From Stappia taiwanensis (lineage in GTDB: Bacteria; Pseudomonadota; Alphaproteobacteria; Rhizobiales; Stappiaceae), in NCBI RefSeq assembly GCF_014635285.1, contig NZ_BMCR01000009.1, positions 1 to 64,000 of the forward strand: a DNA stretch of 64,000 nucleotides, read 5' to 3'. Below the pieces are notes generated by a model. The model was not told where the DNA came from. It searched no databases and worked only from the letters and a program-made list of their open reading frames with translations. A program made the position numbers and the translations under genes. Numbering within the stretch: position 1 is the first letter of the stretch; every line of letters starts with the position of its first letter. Shown piece by piece: positions 30,583-40,025 of the stretch.

Positions 30583-32571
30583 ATGAGCGATCTCGAAAAG
30601 CACCACCGCATGGCCAATGCGATCCGTTTCCTTGCCGCCGACGCCGTCGAAGCGGCCAAGTCCGGTCATCCCGGCCTGCCGATGGGCGCCGCGGACATCG
30701 CGACGGTCCTGTTTACCCAGTTCATGCAGTACGATCCGACGCGGCCGGACTGGCCCGATCGCGACCGCTTCGTGCTGTCCGCCGGCCATGGCTCCATGCT
30801 GCTTTATGCCGTGCACTACCTGCTCGGCTCCGAGGACTTCACCCTCGATCAGATCAAGAATTTCCGCCAGCTCGGCGCACTGACCGCCGGCCATCCGGAA
30901 TACGGCCACGGCGCCGGCATCGAAACCACCACCGGCCCGCTCGGCCAGGGCCTGGCCAACGCGGTCGGCATGGCGATGGCGGAGCGGCACCTGCGCGAGA
31001 CCTTCGGCGCGGAGCTCGCCGATCACCACACCTATGCGCTGGTCGGCGATGGCTGCCTGATGGAAGGCATCAGCCAGGAAGCCCTGTCGCTCGCCGGTCA
31101 CCTGAAGCTGTCGCGCCTGATCGTCATCTGGGACGACAACGGCATCTCCATCGACGGCAAGGTGTCGATCACCGATTCGACCAACCAGATCGCCCGCTTC
31201 GAGGCCAGCGGTTGGGAAACCGTCTCCATCGACGGCCATGACCCGATCGCCATCGCCAACGCCCTGCGCGCCGCCCGCGAGAGCGACCGTCCGACCCTGA
31301 TCGCCGCCAAGACCACCATCGGCTTCGGCGCGCCGAACAAGGCCGGCTCGGAAAAGGTGCATGGCGCCCCGCTCGGCGCTGAGGAAATGGCGGCGACCCG
31401 CAAGGCGCTCGGCTGGAACCACGAGCCGTTCGACGTGCCCGCCGAGGTGCTCGACAACTGGCGCATCGCCGGTCTGCGCTCCGGCCAGGCGCGCAAGGAA
31501 TGGGAAAAGCGGCTGGCGGCCGCGGACGCGGAAACCCGCGGCGAGTTCGAACGGCGCATTCGCGGCGACCTGCCCTCCGGTTTCACTGACGCGGTGCAGG
31601 CGCTGAAGAAGCAGATCGCCGCCGACAAGCCGGTGATGGCCACCCGCAAGGCCTCCGAATACGTGCTCGGCATGATCAACGAGGCGGTGCCGGAGACCAT
31701 CGGCGGCTCCGCCGACCTCACCGGATCGAACAACACCCGCACCAAGCAGACCACTGCCATCACGCCGGAAGATTTCACCGGCCGCTATGTCCATTGGGGC
31801 ATCCGCGAACATGGCATGGCCTCGGCGATGAACGGCATGGCGCTGCATGGCGGCGTGATTCCCTACTCCGGCACCTTCCTGGTGTTCTCCGACTATGCCC
31901 GTCCGGCCATGCGCCTTTCGGCCCTGATGCGCCAGCGCGTCATCCATGTGATGACCCATGACAGCATCGGCCTGGGCGAGGACGGTCCGACCCACCAGCC
32001 GGTCGAGCATTACGCCGCCCTGCGGGCGATCCCGAACCTCGACTTCTACCGTCCGGCCGATGTCACCGAGACGCTGGAGTGCTGGCAGCTGGCGCTGGAA
32101 AGCAGCCAGACGCCGAGCGTTCTGGCGCTGACCCGGCAGAACCTCGCCCCCGTGCGCGAGACCTACGAGGAAGACAACGCCTGTGCCCGTGGCGCCTATG
32201 TGCTGGCCGACAGCGAGAACGAGCCGGACGTGACGATCTTCGCCTCCGGCTCCGAGGTCGCCATCGCCCTTGAGGCCCGCGACGTTCTGGAAGGCGACGG
32301 CATTGCCACCCGCGTCGTCTCCGTGCCCTGCATGGAGCGGTTCGAGCAGCAGTCCGCCGATTATCAGGCCGACATCATCGGCGGCGGCACCGTCAAGGTT
32401 GCGGTCGAGGCCGGAATTCGCATGGGCTGGGATCGCTTTATCGGAAATGATGGTATCTTCATCGGCATGCACAGCTTTGGCGCGAGTGCGCCGTTCGAAG
32501 CGCTCTACGAGCACTTTGGCATTACCAGCAAGGCGGTCGTGACCGCGGCGAAGGAGCGTCTGGGACGCTGA
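30583..32571 (+). CDS. tkt: Transketolase
   Basis: Transketolase moves two-carbon units in the pentose phosphate (and Calvin) pathway using thiamine diphosphate. The 662-residue protein shows [14 protein letters not shown] at the N-terminus and the cofactor motif [13 protein letters not shown] followed by WDDN. The central pyrimidine domain has the catalytic Glu in [14 protein letters not shown] and [12 protein letters not shown], and a C-terminal domain follows. It heads the tkt-gap-pgk-fba set. Confidence 0.98.
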   Translation: MSDLEKHHRMANAIRFLAADAVEAAKSGHPGLPMGAADIATVLFTQFMQYDPTRPDWPDRDRFVLSAGHGSMLLYAVHYLLGSEDFTLDQIKNFRQLGALTAGHPEYGHGAGIETTTGPLGQGLANAVGMAMAERHLRETFGAELADHHTYALVGDGCLMEGISQEALSLAGHLKLSRLIVIWDDNGISIDGKVSITDSTNQIARFEASGWETVSIDGHDPIAIANALRAARESDRPTLIAAKTTIGFGAPNKAGSEKVHGAPLGAEEMAATRKALGWNHEPFDVPAEVLDNWRIAGLRSGQARKEWEKRLAAADAETRGEFERRIRGDLPSGFTDAVQALKKQIAADKPVMATRKASEYVLGMINEAVPETIGGSADLTGSNNTRTKQTTAITPEDFTGRYVHWGIREHGMASAMNGMALHGGVIPYSGTFLVFSDYARPAMRLSALMRQRVIHVMTHDSIGLGEDGPTHQPVEHYAALRAIPNLDFYRPADVTETLECWQLALESSQTPSVLALTRQNLAPVRETYEEDNACARGAYVLADSENEPDVTIFASGSEVAIALEARDVLEGDGIATRVVSVPCMERFEQQSADYQADIIGGGTVKVAVEAGIRMGWDRFIGNDGIFIGMHSFGASAPFEALYEHFGITSKAVVTAAKERLGR

Positions 32572-32581
32572 TTTCAACGGA

Positions 32582-32611
32582 CCGGCCCGCGTCGCCCTGG
32601 CGGCGGGCCGG
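32582..32611 (+). repeat. Stem-loop in the tkt-gap gap
   Basis: CCGGCCCGC (32582-32590) pairs over 9 bp with GCGGGCCGG (32603-32611), followed two bases later by T4. It could terminate a fraction of tkt transcripts or protect processed mRNA ends. Confidence 0.6.
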
Positions 32612-32684
32612 GACTTTTCCAGCCGACCCGTGCCCTGCGGGATCGGAGATGAAGGCGCAAGGCGCCGCATTCGGGGAGTGACAC

Positions 32685-33692
32685 ATGACCGTGAAAGTTG
32701 CCATCAACGGTTTTGGACGCATTGGCCGCAACGTTCTGCGCGCAATCGCGGAATCCGGACGGACCGATATTCAGGTGGTCGCGATCAACGATCTCGGCCC
32801 GGTCGAGACCAATGCCCATCTGCTGCGCTATGATTCCGTGCACGGCCGGTTCCCCGGCACCGTGACGGTCGATGGCGACACCATCGACGTCGGCACCGGT
32901 CCGATCAAGGTCACCGCCATCCGCGATCCCAAAGAGCTGCCCTGGGGCGAGCTGGGCGTCGACGTGGCGATGGAATGCACCGGCATCTTCGCAGACCGCG
33001 AGAAGGCGTCCGCCCATCTGGCCAACGGGTCCAAGCGGGTTCTGGTCTCCGCCCCGGCCGGCGGTGCGGACAAGACCATCGTCTTCGGCGTCAACCATGA
33101 CAGCCTGACGAGCGCCGACACGGTCGTCTCCAACGCCTCCTGCACCACCAACTGCCTGGCACCGGTGGCCTATGTGCTGAACGAGGCGATCGGCATCGAA
33201 ACCGGCTTCATGACGACGATCCACTCGTACACGGGCGACCAGCCGACGCTGGACACCATGCACAAGGATCTCTACCGCGCCCGCGCGGCGGCCCTGTCGA
33301 TGATCCCGACCTCGACCGGTGCGGCCAAGGCCGTGGGCCTGGTGCTGCCGGAGCTCAACGGCAAGCTGGACGGCGTCGCCATCCGCGTTCCCACGCCGAA
33401 TGTCTCCGTGGTCGACCTGACCTTCACCGCCAGCCGCGCCACCAGCGTGGAAGAAGTCAACGAGGCGATCCGCAGCGCCGCCAACGGCAAGCTGAAGGGC
33501 ATCCTCGGCTTCACCGACGACAAGCTGGTCTCCTGCGACTTCAACCATGACAGCCATTCGTCCGTGTTCCACATGGACCAGACCAAGGTCATGGACGGCA
33601 CCATGGTGCGCATCCTCACCTGGTACGACAACGAATGGGGCTTCTCCAACCGCATGTCCGACACGGCGGTCGCTCTGGCGAAGCACATCTGA
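32685..33692 (+). CDS. gap: Glyceraldehyde-3-phosphate dehydrogenase
   Basis: GAPDH oxidises glyceraldehyde-3-phosphate to 1,3-bisphosphoglycerate. The 335-residue protein has [10 protein letters not shown] at the N-terminus, the catalytic Cys153 in [12 protein letters not shown], and Asp36 at the end of the second strand (AINDLG), which favours NAD over NADP. GGGGAG lies 8 bases before the ATG. It follows tkt by 113 bases and precedes pgk by 134 bases, each gap with a strong stem-loop. Confidence 0.98.
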   Translation: MTVKVAINGFGRIGRNVLRAIAESGRTDIQVVAINDLGPVETNAHLLRYDSVHGRFPGTVTVDGDTIDVGTGPIKVTAIRDPKELPWGELGVDVAMECTGIFADREKASAHLANGSKRVLVSAPAGGADKTIVFGVNHDSLTSADTVVSNASCTTNCLAPVAYVLNEAIGIETGFMTTIHSYTGDQPTLDTMHKDLYRARAAALSMIPTSTGAAKAVGLVLPELNGKLDGVAIRVPTPNVSVVDLTFTASRATSVEEVNEAIRSAANGKLKGILGFTDDKLVSCDFNHDSHSSVFHMDQTKVMDGTMVRILTWYDNEWGFSNRMSDTAVALAKHI

Positions 33693-33703
33693 CGCGCAAA
33701 ATT

Positions 33704-33740
33704 CGGCGCCGGGCGGGGCACGAAGCCCGTCCCGGCGCCG
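33704..33740 (+). repeat. Stem-loop in the gap-pgk gap
   Basis: CGGCGCCGGG (33704-33713) pairs perfectly over 10 bp with CCCGGCGCCG (33731-33740), with an inner GGGC/GCCC helix. No T run follows, so a role in mRNA processing or stability is more likely than termination. Confidence 0.6.
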
Positions 33741-33826
33741 CATTGCCCCCTGCCGGAAACCCGCTTTCCGGTTTGGCCGCGCCCTCCCGGACGCGGCCCT
33801 TTCCAGATCATGGTCGAGGACCCTAG

Positions 33827-35020
33827 ATGAGCGATTTCCGAACCCTTGACGATGCCGATCTTGCCGGCAAGCGCGTGCTGGTGCGCGTTGATCTCAACGT
33901 ACCGATGGACGGCAACCGGGTAACGGATACGACCCGCATCGACCGGGTGCTGCCGACCCTCAACCAGATCTCCGAGAAAGGCGGGCGGGTGATCCTGCTG
34001 GCCCATTTCGGCCGTCCCAAGGGCGCGGTCATGCCGGATATGAGCCTGGCCCCGGTCGCCGCCGCGCTGACCGAACGGCTGGGCAAGCCGGTTGCCTTCG
34101 CCGCCGACTGCATTGGCGACGTCGCCCGCACGGTGGTCGACGCGCTGCATGACGGCGACATCGCCCTTCTGGAGAACACCCGGTTCCATGCCGGCGAGGA
34201 AAAGAACGACGCCGGCTTCGCCGATGCACTCGCCGAGCTGGGCGACGTCTATGTCAACGATGCCTTTTCCGCCGCCCACCGCGCCCATGCCTCGACCGAA
34301 GGGCTCGCCCATCGCCTGCCGGCCTATGCCGGCCGCACCATGCAGGCGGAGCTGGAAGCCCTCGGCAAGGCCCTGACCGCGCCGACCCGGCCGGTGCTTG
34401 CGGTCGTCGGCGGTGCCAAGGTCTCCTCCAAGATCGAGCTTTTGAACAACCTCGTCGGCAAGGTCGACATGCTGGTGATCGGTGGCGGCATGGCCAACAC
34501 CTTCCTCGCCGCCAAGGGCATCGACGTCGGCACGTCCCTGTGCGAACACGATCTGGCCGAGACCGCGCGGACCATCATGGCCACGGCGCAGGCCTCCGGC
34601 TGCGAGATCGTGCTGCCGCTCGATGCGGTGGTCGCGCAGGAATTCAAGGCTGGCGCCAGCAACGAGACCGTTGCGATCGACGCCGTGCCGGCCTCGGGCA
34701 TGATTCTCGACCTTGGCCCGGCCTCGGTCGAACTGATCAAGACCAAGATCGACGCCGCCGCCACCCTGGTGTGGAACGGCCCGCTCGGCGCCTTCGAAAT
34801 CACCCCCTTCGATGTGGCGACGGTCACTGCCGCGCGCTATGCCGCGGCCCGCACCGAGAACGGCCCGCTGATCTCCGTTGCCGGTGGCGGCGACACGGTG
34901 GCCGCGCTCAACCATGCCGGCGTCGGAGATGCGTTCTCCTATGTCTCCACCGCCGGCGGCGCCTTCCTGGAATGGATGGAAGGCAAGGTGCTACCGGGCG
35001 TGGCGGCACTGAGCAAATAG
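33827..35020 (+). CDS. pgk: Phosphoglycerate kinase
   Basis: PGK makes ATP from 1,3-bisphosphoglycerate. The 397-residue protein has the family start [18 protein letters not shown], the HFGRPKG loop, the hinge and nucleotide residues [15 protein letters not shown], and the C-terminal [18 protein letters not shown] lies 6 bases before the ATG. Confidence 0.98.
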   Translation: MSDFRTLDDADLAGKRVLVRVDLNVPMDGNRVTDTTRIDRVLPTLNQISEKGGRVILLAHFGRPKGAVMPDMSLAPVAAALTERLGKPVAFAADCIGDVARTVVDALHDGDIALLENTRFHAGEEKNDAGFADALAELGDVYVNDAFSAAHRAHASTEGLAHRLPAYAGRTMQAELEALGKALTAPTRPVLAVVGGAKVSSKIELLNNLVGKVDMLVIGGGMANTFLAAKGIDVGTSLCEHDLAETARTIMATAQASGCEIVLPLDAVVAQEFKAGASNETVAIDAVPASGMILDLGPASVELIKTKIDAAATLVWNGPLGAFEITPFDVATVTAARYAAARTENGPLISVAGGGDTVAALNHAGVGDAFSYVSTAGGAFLEWMEGKVLPGVAALSK

Positions 35021-35090
35021 GTTCGGGAGCGATCCCGACCCGTCGTGCCAGCCCGAGAACGGGATGGGCGACCTTAGAGTTTTGAACCCG

Positions 35091-35131
35091 GGGAGCGGGC
35101 CCGTGCTTTCGGGCATCCGGGCCTTGCTCCC
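35091..35131 (+). repeat. Three-part stem-loop in the pgk-fba gap
   Basis: GGGAGC (35091-35096) pairs with GCTCCC (35126-35131), GGCCCG (35098-35103) with CGGGCC (35118-35123), and TGC with GCA around a TTTCGG loop. No T run follows. It lies 52 bases upstream of the fba start. Confidence 0.6.
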
Positions 35132-35183
35132 GACCAGCCGCCGGACTTGCGCGGCGCTGCGATGACAGGAAAGAAGAGATCCG

Positions 35184-36215
35184 ATGAGTGAGCGTCTCGA
35201 AGATATCGCCGAAGCCATGGTTGCCACGGGCCAGGGCATTCTTGCGGCCGACGAAAGCACCGGCACCATCAAGAAGCGGTTCGATCAGATCGGCACCGAG
35301 AACACCGAGGACAACCGCCGCGACTACCGCGAGATGCTGTTCCGCAGCACCGAGGCGATGAACTACTACATCTCCGGCGTGATCCTGTTCGACGAGACCA
35401 TCCGCCAGAAGGCCGCCGACGGCACCCCGCTGGTGGAGCTGATCCGCAAAGCCGGCGCCGTGCCCGGCATCAAGGTCGACAAGGGCGCCAAGCCGCTCGC
35501 CGGTTTCCCAGGCGAGACCGTGACCGAAGGCCTCGACGGCCTGCGCGAGCGCCTGGCCGAGTATTACGAGCTGGGCGCGCGCTTCGCCAAGTGGCGGGCG
35601 GTGATCGACATTTCCGAGGACGACGGTCTGCCCTCGAGCACCTGCATCCAGGCCAATGCCCATGCGCTGGCCCGCTATGCCGCGCTCTGCCAGGAAGCCG
35701 GCATCGTGCCGATCGTTGAGCCGGAAATCCTGATGGACGGCCCGACCGCCGCCCATGACATCGAGACCTGCTACGAAGTCACCGAGTGGACCCTGAACAC
35801 GGTGTTCTCCGAGCTGTTCCAGATGGACGTCATGCTGGAAGGCATCGTCCTGAAGCCGAACATGATCGTTCCGGGCAAGAACGCACCGATCCAGGCAGCC
35901 CCCGAAGAGGTCGCGGAACTGACCCTGCGCTGCCTGAAGGCAACGGTGCCGGCGGCGGTTCCGGGCATCGCCTTCCTGTCGGGCGGACAGTCGGACGAAC
36001 TGGCCACCGAGCATCTGCACCTGATGAACGCGGCCGGCTCGCTGCCGTGGAAGCTGACCTTCTCCTATGGCCGCGCCCTGCAGCAGGCAGCGCTCAAGGC
36101 CTGGGGTGGCAAGCCGGAGAACGTGGCCGCCGCGCAGGCCGCCTTCCTGCACCGCGCGAAGATGAACGGTCTGGCCGCCAAGGGCGAATGGCAGAAGGCG
36201 CTGGAAAGCGCCTGA
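35184..36215 (+). CDS. Class I fructose-bisphosphate aldolase
   Basis: This enzyme splits fructose-1,6-bisphosphate through a Schiff base. The 343-residue protein is of the animal/plant-like class I type, seen in GILAADESTGTIKKRF, the Schiff-base Lys in VLKPNM, and LSGGQSDELATEHL. GAAGAG precedes the ATG. It closes the tkt-gap-pgk-fba run and is followed by a strong terminator. A metal-dependent class II enzyme could exist elsewhere; none is in the window. Confidence 0.97.
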   Translation: MSERLEDIAEAMVATGQGILAADESTGTIKKRFDQIGTENTEDNRRDYREMLFRSTEAMNYYISGVILFDETIRQKAADGTPLVELIRKAGAVPGIKVDKGAKPLAGFPGETVTEGLDGLRERLAEYYELGARFAKWRAVIDISEDDGLPSSTCIQANAHALARYAALCQEAGIVPIVEPEILMDGPTAAHDIETCYEVTEWTLNTVFSELFQMDVMLEGIVLKPNMIVPGKNAPIQAAPEEVAELTLRCLKATVPAAVPGIAFLSGGQSDELATEHLHLMNAAGSLPWKLTFSYGRALQQAALKAWGGKPENVAAAQAAFLHRAKMNGLAAKGEWQKALESA

Positions 36216-36256
36216 CCCGATCCGCACCGGCCCCGTCCGGTGCGTCGCGCGAACCT

Positions 36257-36281
36257 AGAGGGGCCTTTCGGCCCCTCTTTT
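36257..36281 (+). terminator. Terminator after fba
   Basis: AGAGGGGCC (36257-36265) pairs perfectly over 9 bp with GGCCCCTCT (36270-36278), loop TTTC, ending in T4. It closes the glycolytic gene set. Confidence 0.9.
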
Positions 36282-36361
36282 GCCGTGATCACGGGATCAT
36301 TCTGGTGAAAAGGCGCCAGCCGCCAGCCACCTTGACGATCCGAACCTGAAGGGCCACCGCC

Positions 36362-37006
36362 TTGACCCCGCGTCTCTACCTCGTCACCCCCGCCGATCTG
36401 GATATCGACAGCTTCGCGGACCGGCTTGCCAACGCGCTGTCGGGCGGCGATGTGGCCTGCCTGCTCGTCACCGATGAGGGCCGGGGCGAGGCCGCCAGCC
36501 AGAAACTGGTCGAACGCCTCGTGCCGATCGCCCAGGCCGCCGGGACGGCCGTTCTCTTGCAGAACGACACCCGCACCGCCGGGCGCTGCCGGGCCGATGG
36601 CGTGCATGTCGACAGCGGCACGGAGGATCTGGCACGGGCGCTGGAGACCTTCCGCCCCGATGGCATCGTCGGCGTCGGCGATCTGCGCACCCGGCACGAC
36701 GCCATGAGCGTTGCCGAACTCGGGGTCGACTACGTCTTCTTCGGCCTGCTCGACCAGTCGGAAGAGCCGGAAGCCCACGCCAAGACCCTGAAATTCGCCG
36801 CCTGGTGGGCGGAGGTGTTCGAGACCCCTTGCGTCGCTCTTGCCGGCGCCAGCATGGACAGTGTCGAGGCCTGCGCCGCCACCGGCGCCGATTTCGTTGC
36901 CCTGCGCGGCGCGGTCTGGAATCATCCGGAAGGGCCGGCGGCGGCCGTGAACGCGGCCAATGCGATTCTCGCCCGCCATTCCCTTTCGGTCGCGGAGGAT
37001 GGATGA
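36362..37006 (+). CDS. Thiamine-phosphate-synthase-like protein, degenerate
   Basis: This 214-residue TIM-barrel protein resembles ThiE along its length (LYLVTP start, ADGVHVDSG, DYVFFGLL, GADFVALRGAVW). Key ThiE signatures look altered: the phosphate- and pyrimidine-binding strand after the start reads ACLLVTDEGRGE where ThiE has a Q-L-R-x-K type motif, and VHVDSGTED replaces VHLGQxD. It may therefore not make thiamine phosphate. It starts with TTG at 36362; an in-frame TGA lies five codons upstream, and AAGGG is 8 bases away. The stop overlaps the Sel1-gene start as ATGA. Confidence 0.85.
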   Translation: MTPRLYLVTPADLDIDSFADRLANALSGGDVACLLVTDEGRGEAASQKLVERLVPIAQAAGTAVLLQNDTRTAGRCRADGVHVDSGTEDLARALETFRPDGIVGVGDLRTRHDAMSVAELGVDYVFFGLLDQSEEPEAHAKTLKFAAWWAEVFETPCVALAGASMDSVEACAATGADFVALRGAVWNHPEGPAAAVNAANAILARHSLSVAEDG

Positions 37007-38211
37007 GCGTCCCGACAGCCAGTTCCCGGTTACTCGCGGCAACCTTTGCCGCCGCCACTTTGATCGGCGCGGCAACGCTCGCCCGCGCCGAGGAGACGCC
37101 TGCCTCCCCCGCCCCTTCCGAGACGGCCCCCGCCCCGGCGCCCCCCTCTTCATCTGAAAGCCCCGCCGCGCAGGAGAGCGCTCCGGCCATTGCCATTCCC
37201 GACGTTCCCGCGGAAGCCACGGCAACGCCCGTGCGGCGCCGGGACAGCACTTTGGCCGCCCCCAGCCCGGCGGAGGCCGCAACGCCGGTCCTGACGCCGC
37301 CGGTCAGCCAGAAGCCGCCCCTGCCCCTTCAGGTCCAGGGCGAGGATGCCGATTACGCCTATGGCGCCTTCCAGCGCGGCTGGTACCTGACGGCGCTGGC
37401 GCTCGCGACACCCCGTGCCGAACAGGGCGATTCCGCCGCCCAGACCCTGCTTGGCGTGCTTTATGAGACTGGCCACGGCCTGCCGCGCGATGCCCGCAAG
37501 GCCGCGAGCTGGTACGATCTTGCCGTTTCCTCCGGCAACAAGCAGGCGGCAGGGCGCCTCGGCCTTCTCTATCTCAACGGGATCGGGGTGCCTGAGGACC
37601 GGAAAAAGGCCGGCGATCTGTTCGAAATCGCCGCCGAGGCGGATATCGCCGCTGCGATCTACAATCTTGCCGGCCTCTACCAGACCGGCGAAGGCCGCCC
37701 CTATGACCCGGAAAAGGCCCGCGACCTTCTGGAAAAGGCTGCCGATCTCGGCGACATCGACGCCCGCTTCCAGCTCGCCCAGTTCTATCTCGACGGCCCC
37801 GCCGATCTCCGCGACGAACGGCGCGCCGCGTTCTGGATGGGCCGCGCCGCCCGTCAGGGCCATGTCGGCGCCCAGGTGCGCTACGCGATCCTGCGCTTCA
37901 ACGGTCGCGGCGTCGATCCCAATGAGCAGGAAGCGGCCAACTGGTTCGAACAGGCCGCGAAAGCCGGCAACCCGGTGGCCATGAACCGGCTGGCCCGGGT
38001 CTATGCCTATGGCCGGGGCCGGGACCGCGATGTGGAGAAGGCCGCCGGCTGGCATCTGGCGGCACGCGCCTCGGGCATTTCCGATCTGGAACTCGACGGC
38101 ATCCTGTCCGGTCTCGAACCGGCACAGCGGACCAAGGCGGAGGACTTCGCCAAGGCCTATGCGCCAGCGATACCGGAACCGGAAGAGGATCCGACCGAAA
38201 CGACCCCTTAG
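37003..38211 (+). CDS. Secreted Sel1-repeat protein
   Basis: The 402-residue precursor has a signal peptide (about 28 residues, ending LARA), a Pro/Ala/Ser-rich linker (to about 110) and then at least six Sel1-type TPR repeats. Examples are GVLYETGHGLPRDARKAASW, GLLYLNGIGVPEDRKKAGDL and LARVYAYGRGRDRDVEKA. Such proteins are periplasmic scaffolds, as in the ExoR family of rhizobia. ATG at 37003 overlaps the ThiE-like stop, with GGAGG upstream, so the two are translationally coupled. The tail is acidic. Confidence 0.9.
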   Translation: MSVPTASSRLLAATFAAATLIGAATLARAEETPASPAPSETAPAPAPPSSSESPAAQESAPAIAIPDVPAEATATPVRRRDSTLAAPSPAEAATPVLTPPVSQKPPLPLQVQGEDADYAYGAFQRGWYLTALALATPRAEQGDSAAQTLLGVLYETGHGLPRDARKAASWYDLAVSSGNKQAAGRLGLLYLNGIGVPEDRKKAGDLFEIAAEADIAAAIYNLAGLYQTGEGRPYDPEKARDLLEKAADLGDIDARFQLAQFYLDGPADLRDERRAAFWMGRAARQGHVGAQVRYAILRFNGRGVDPNEQEAANWFEQAAKAGNPVAMNRLARVYAYGRGRDRDVEKAAGWHLAARASGISDLELDGILSGLEPAQRTKAEDFAKAYAPAIPEPEEDPTETTP

Positions 38212-38463
38212 GGGCAGTTTCAGGCCCCGGGCAGACGCCCTTTGCGACCTTTTTGCTTGATTGGCGCGGGGAAGTGTGGTGGACAAACCGCGCACCGGCG
38301 GCGCGCCGCGCACCGGCCCGGACCATCGCCCATGCCGTTTCGCGCTGACGCTGAGCCCCGGGCGGGCAGGACCATGACGATCCCCCGCGCCCACCACAGA
38401 TCATGGCCCGCTCCTGCGCCAGTTGACGCAACCGGGCGGACAGACCGAAAACGAGACCGACCC

Positions 38464-39027
38464 ATGAAGATCAACGGCAACGAAATCAAGCCCGGCAACG
38501 TATTGCAGCACCAGGACACCCTTTGGGCGGTGGTCAAGGTCGAGCACGTCAAGCCGGGCAAGGGTGGCGCCTTCGCCCAGGTGGAGATGAAGAACCTGCT
38601 CGATGGCCGCAAGCTCAACGAGCGCTTCCGCTCCGCCGACAAGGTCGAGCGCGTGCGGCTGGAGCAGAAGGACTTCCAGTACCTCTATCCCCAGGACGAC
38701 ATGCTCGTCTTCATGGATACCGAAAGCTACGAGCAGATCGAGCTGCAGGCCGAATTCGTCGGCGAGCGCGCCGCCTTCCTTCAGGACGGCATGATGGTGA
38801 CCCTGGAGATGCATGAGGAACGGCCGATCGGCATCACCCTGCCCCAGTTCGTCACGCTGGAAATCACCGAGGCGGATGCGGTGGTCAAGGGCCAGACCCA
38901 GTCTTCCTCCTACAAGCCGGCAATGCTGGAAAATGGCGTCCGCGTCATGGTGCCGCCGTTCATCACCGCCGGCGAGCGCATCGTCGTCGACACCAGCCTC
39001 GTCGAGTACGTCCGCCGCGCCGACTGA
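38464..39027 (+). CDS. efp: Elongation factor P
   Basis: EF-P rescues ribosomes stalled at polyproline. The 187-residue protein has three beta-barrel domains. The loop tip [11 protein letters not shown] carries Lys33, the position lysylated by EpmA in many proteobacteria. The C-terminal signature is [17 protein letters not shown]. The frame continues upstream to 38242, but the ATG at 38464 gives the family start [12 protein letters not shown]. Many proteins in this window are Pro-rich (TolA, the 600-residue protein, the M15 peptidase), so they are plausible clients. Confidence 0.97.
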   Translation: MKINGNEIKPGNVLQHQDTLWAVVKVEHVKPGKGGAFAQVEMKNLLDGRKLNERFRSADKVERVRLEQKDFQYLYPQDDMLVFMDTESYEQIELQAEFVGERAAFLQDGMMVTLEMHEERPIGITLPQFVTLEITEADAVVKGQTQSSSYKPAMLENGVRVMVPPFITAGERIVVDTSLVEYVRRAD

Positions 39028-39141
39028 CGCTTTCCGTGCCGGGCCCGTCCCGGCCACCTCCCCGGACCAACATCCCCGGACCGCCCGCCTTGCCACAGCC
39101 GGTGAGACGCGGGCCGGTCCGGCCAACGCTCAGGAGCCGTC

Positions 39142-39936
39142 ATGGCCCGTTCCGCCATTCTCAACGTCATGGTCCAGGCTGCCATCAAGGCCGGACGCAG
39201 CCTCGCCCGCGATTTCGGCGAGGTCGAAAACCTTCAGGTCTCGCGCAAGGGGCCGAGCGATTTCGTCTCCGCCGCCGATCACAACGCGGAAAAGATCGTG
39301 CGCACCGAGCTGCAGAAGGCCCGTCCTGGCTACGGCCTGCTGATGGAGGAATCGGGCACCATCGAAGGTGACGACCCGCAGCACCGCTGGATTGTCGATC
39401 CGCTCGACGGCACCACCAACTTCCTGCACGGCATTCCGATCTTCAACGTGTCGATCGCGCTGGAGCGCGAGGGCACCATCGTCGCCGGCGTGATCTACAA
39501 TCCGGCCATGGACGAGCTCTACACTGCCGAACGCGGCCAGGGCGCGTTCCTCAACGACCGCCGCCTGCGCGTCGCCGCCCGCAAGTCGCTGCCCGATTGC
39601 GTCATCGGCACCGGCATTCCCTTCCTCGGCGTTGGCGATCACGCCCGCTCCCTGAAGGAAATCCGCCATGTGATGGGCGAGGTTGCCGGTCTGCGCCGCT
39701 GCGGCGCCGCCGCGCTCGATCTCGCCTGGACCGCTGCCGGGCGTTTCGACGGCTACTGGGAGCATGGCCTGTCCCCCTGGGACATGGCGGCCGGGCTCTT
39801 GATGGTGCGCGAGGCCGGCGGCTACGTCAGCGATATCAACGGTGGCAACAACATGTTCGAAAGCCGCTCGATTGTCGCCGGCAACGAGCAGATTCACGGA
39901 CAATTGCGCAAGCTGCTGGCCAACGCCCGCGGCTGA
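39142..39936 (+). CDS. suhB: Inositol monophosphatase family protein
   Basis: This 264-residue Mg-dependent phosphatase of the SuhB type shows the metal sites MEESG, WIVDPLDGTTNFLHG and LSPWDMAAG in order. SuhB dephosphorylates inositol-1-phosphate and in E. coli also joins the rRNA antitermination complex. AGGAG lies 6 bases before the ATG. It is 114 bases after efp and 89 bases before the MotA-like gene. Confidence 0.95.
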   Translation: MARSAILNVMVQAAIKAGRSLARDFGEVENLQVSRKGPSDFVSAADHNAEKIVRTELQKARPGYGLLMEESGTIEGDDPQHRWIVDPLDGTTNFLHGIPIFNVSIALEREGTIVAGVIYNPAMDELYTAERGQGAFLNDRRLRVAARKSLPDCVIGTGIPFLGVGDHARSLKEIRHVMGEVAGLRRCGAAALDLAWTAAGRFDGYWEHGLSPWDMAAGLLMVREAGGYVSDINGGNNMFESRSIVAGNEQIHGQLRKLLANARG

Positions 39937-40025
39937 GCGCGTTCTCGGACAGAATTACGGCTTTTCACGCGGCGGGCATTCACGCTATCAAAGGCTCGTC
40001 TTCAACGGGGAGTCGAGAAGCGGAC

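Noticed and set aside
30559-32670. A 703-codon antisense frame over tkt
   Set aside because: It mirrors the codon pattern of tkt, with no ribosome-binding site or recognisable domain. tkt itself is unambiguous.
35091-35131. Terminator between pgk and fba
   Set aside because: The stem is strong, but no T run follows and fba continues 52 bases later on the same strand. It is listed as an intercistronic stem instead.
36362-37006. Calling this gene thiE outright
   Set aside because: Overall similarity is clear, but the substrate-binding motifs are changed, so the catalytic name is not justified.
39028-39141. suhB RNA motif upstream of the suhB gene
   Set aside because: The gap lacks the C/U-rich and GGGAA-type blocks I would expect for that motif. 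Only unstructured GC-rich sequence is seen.
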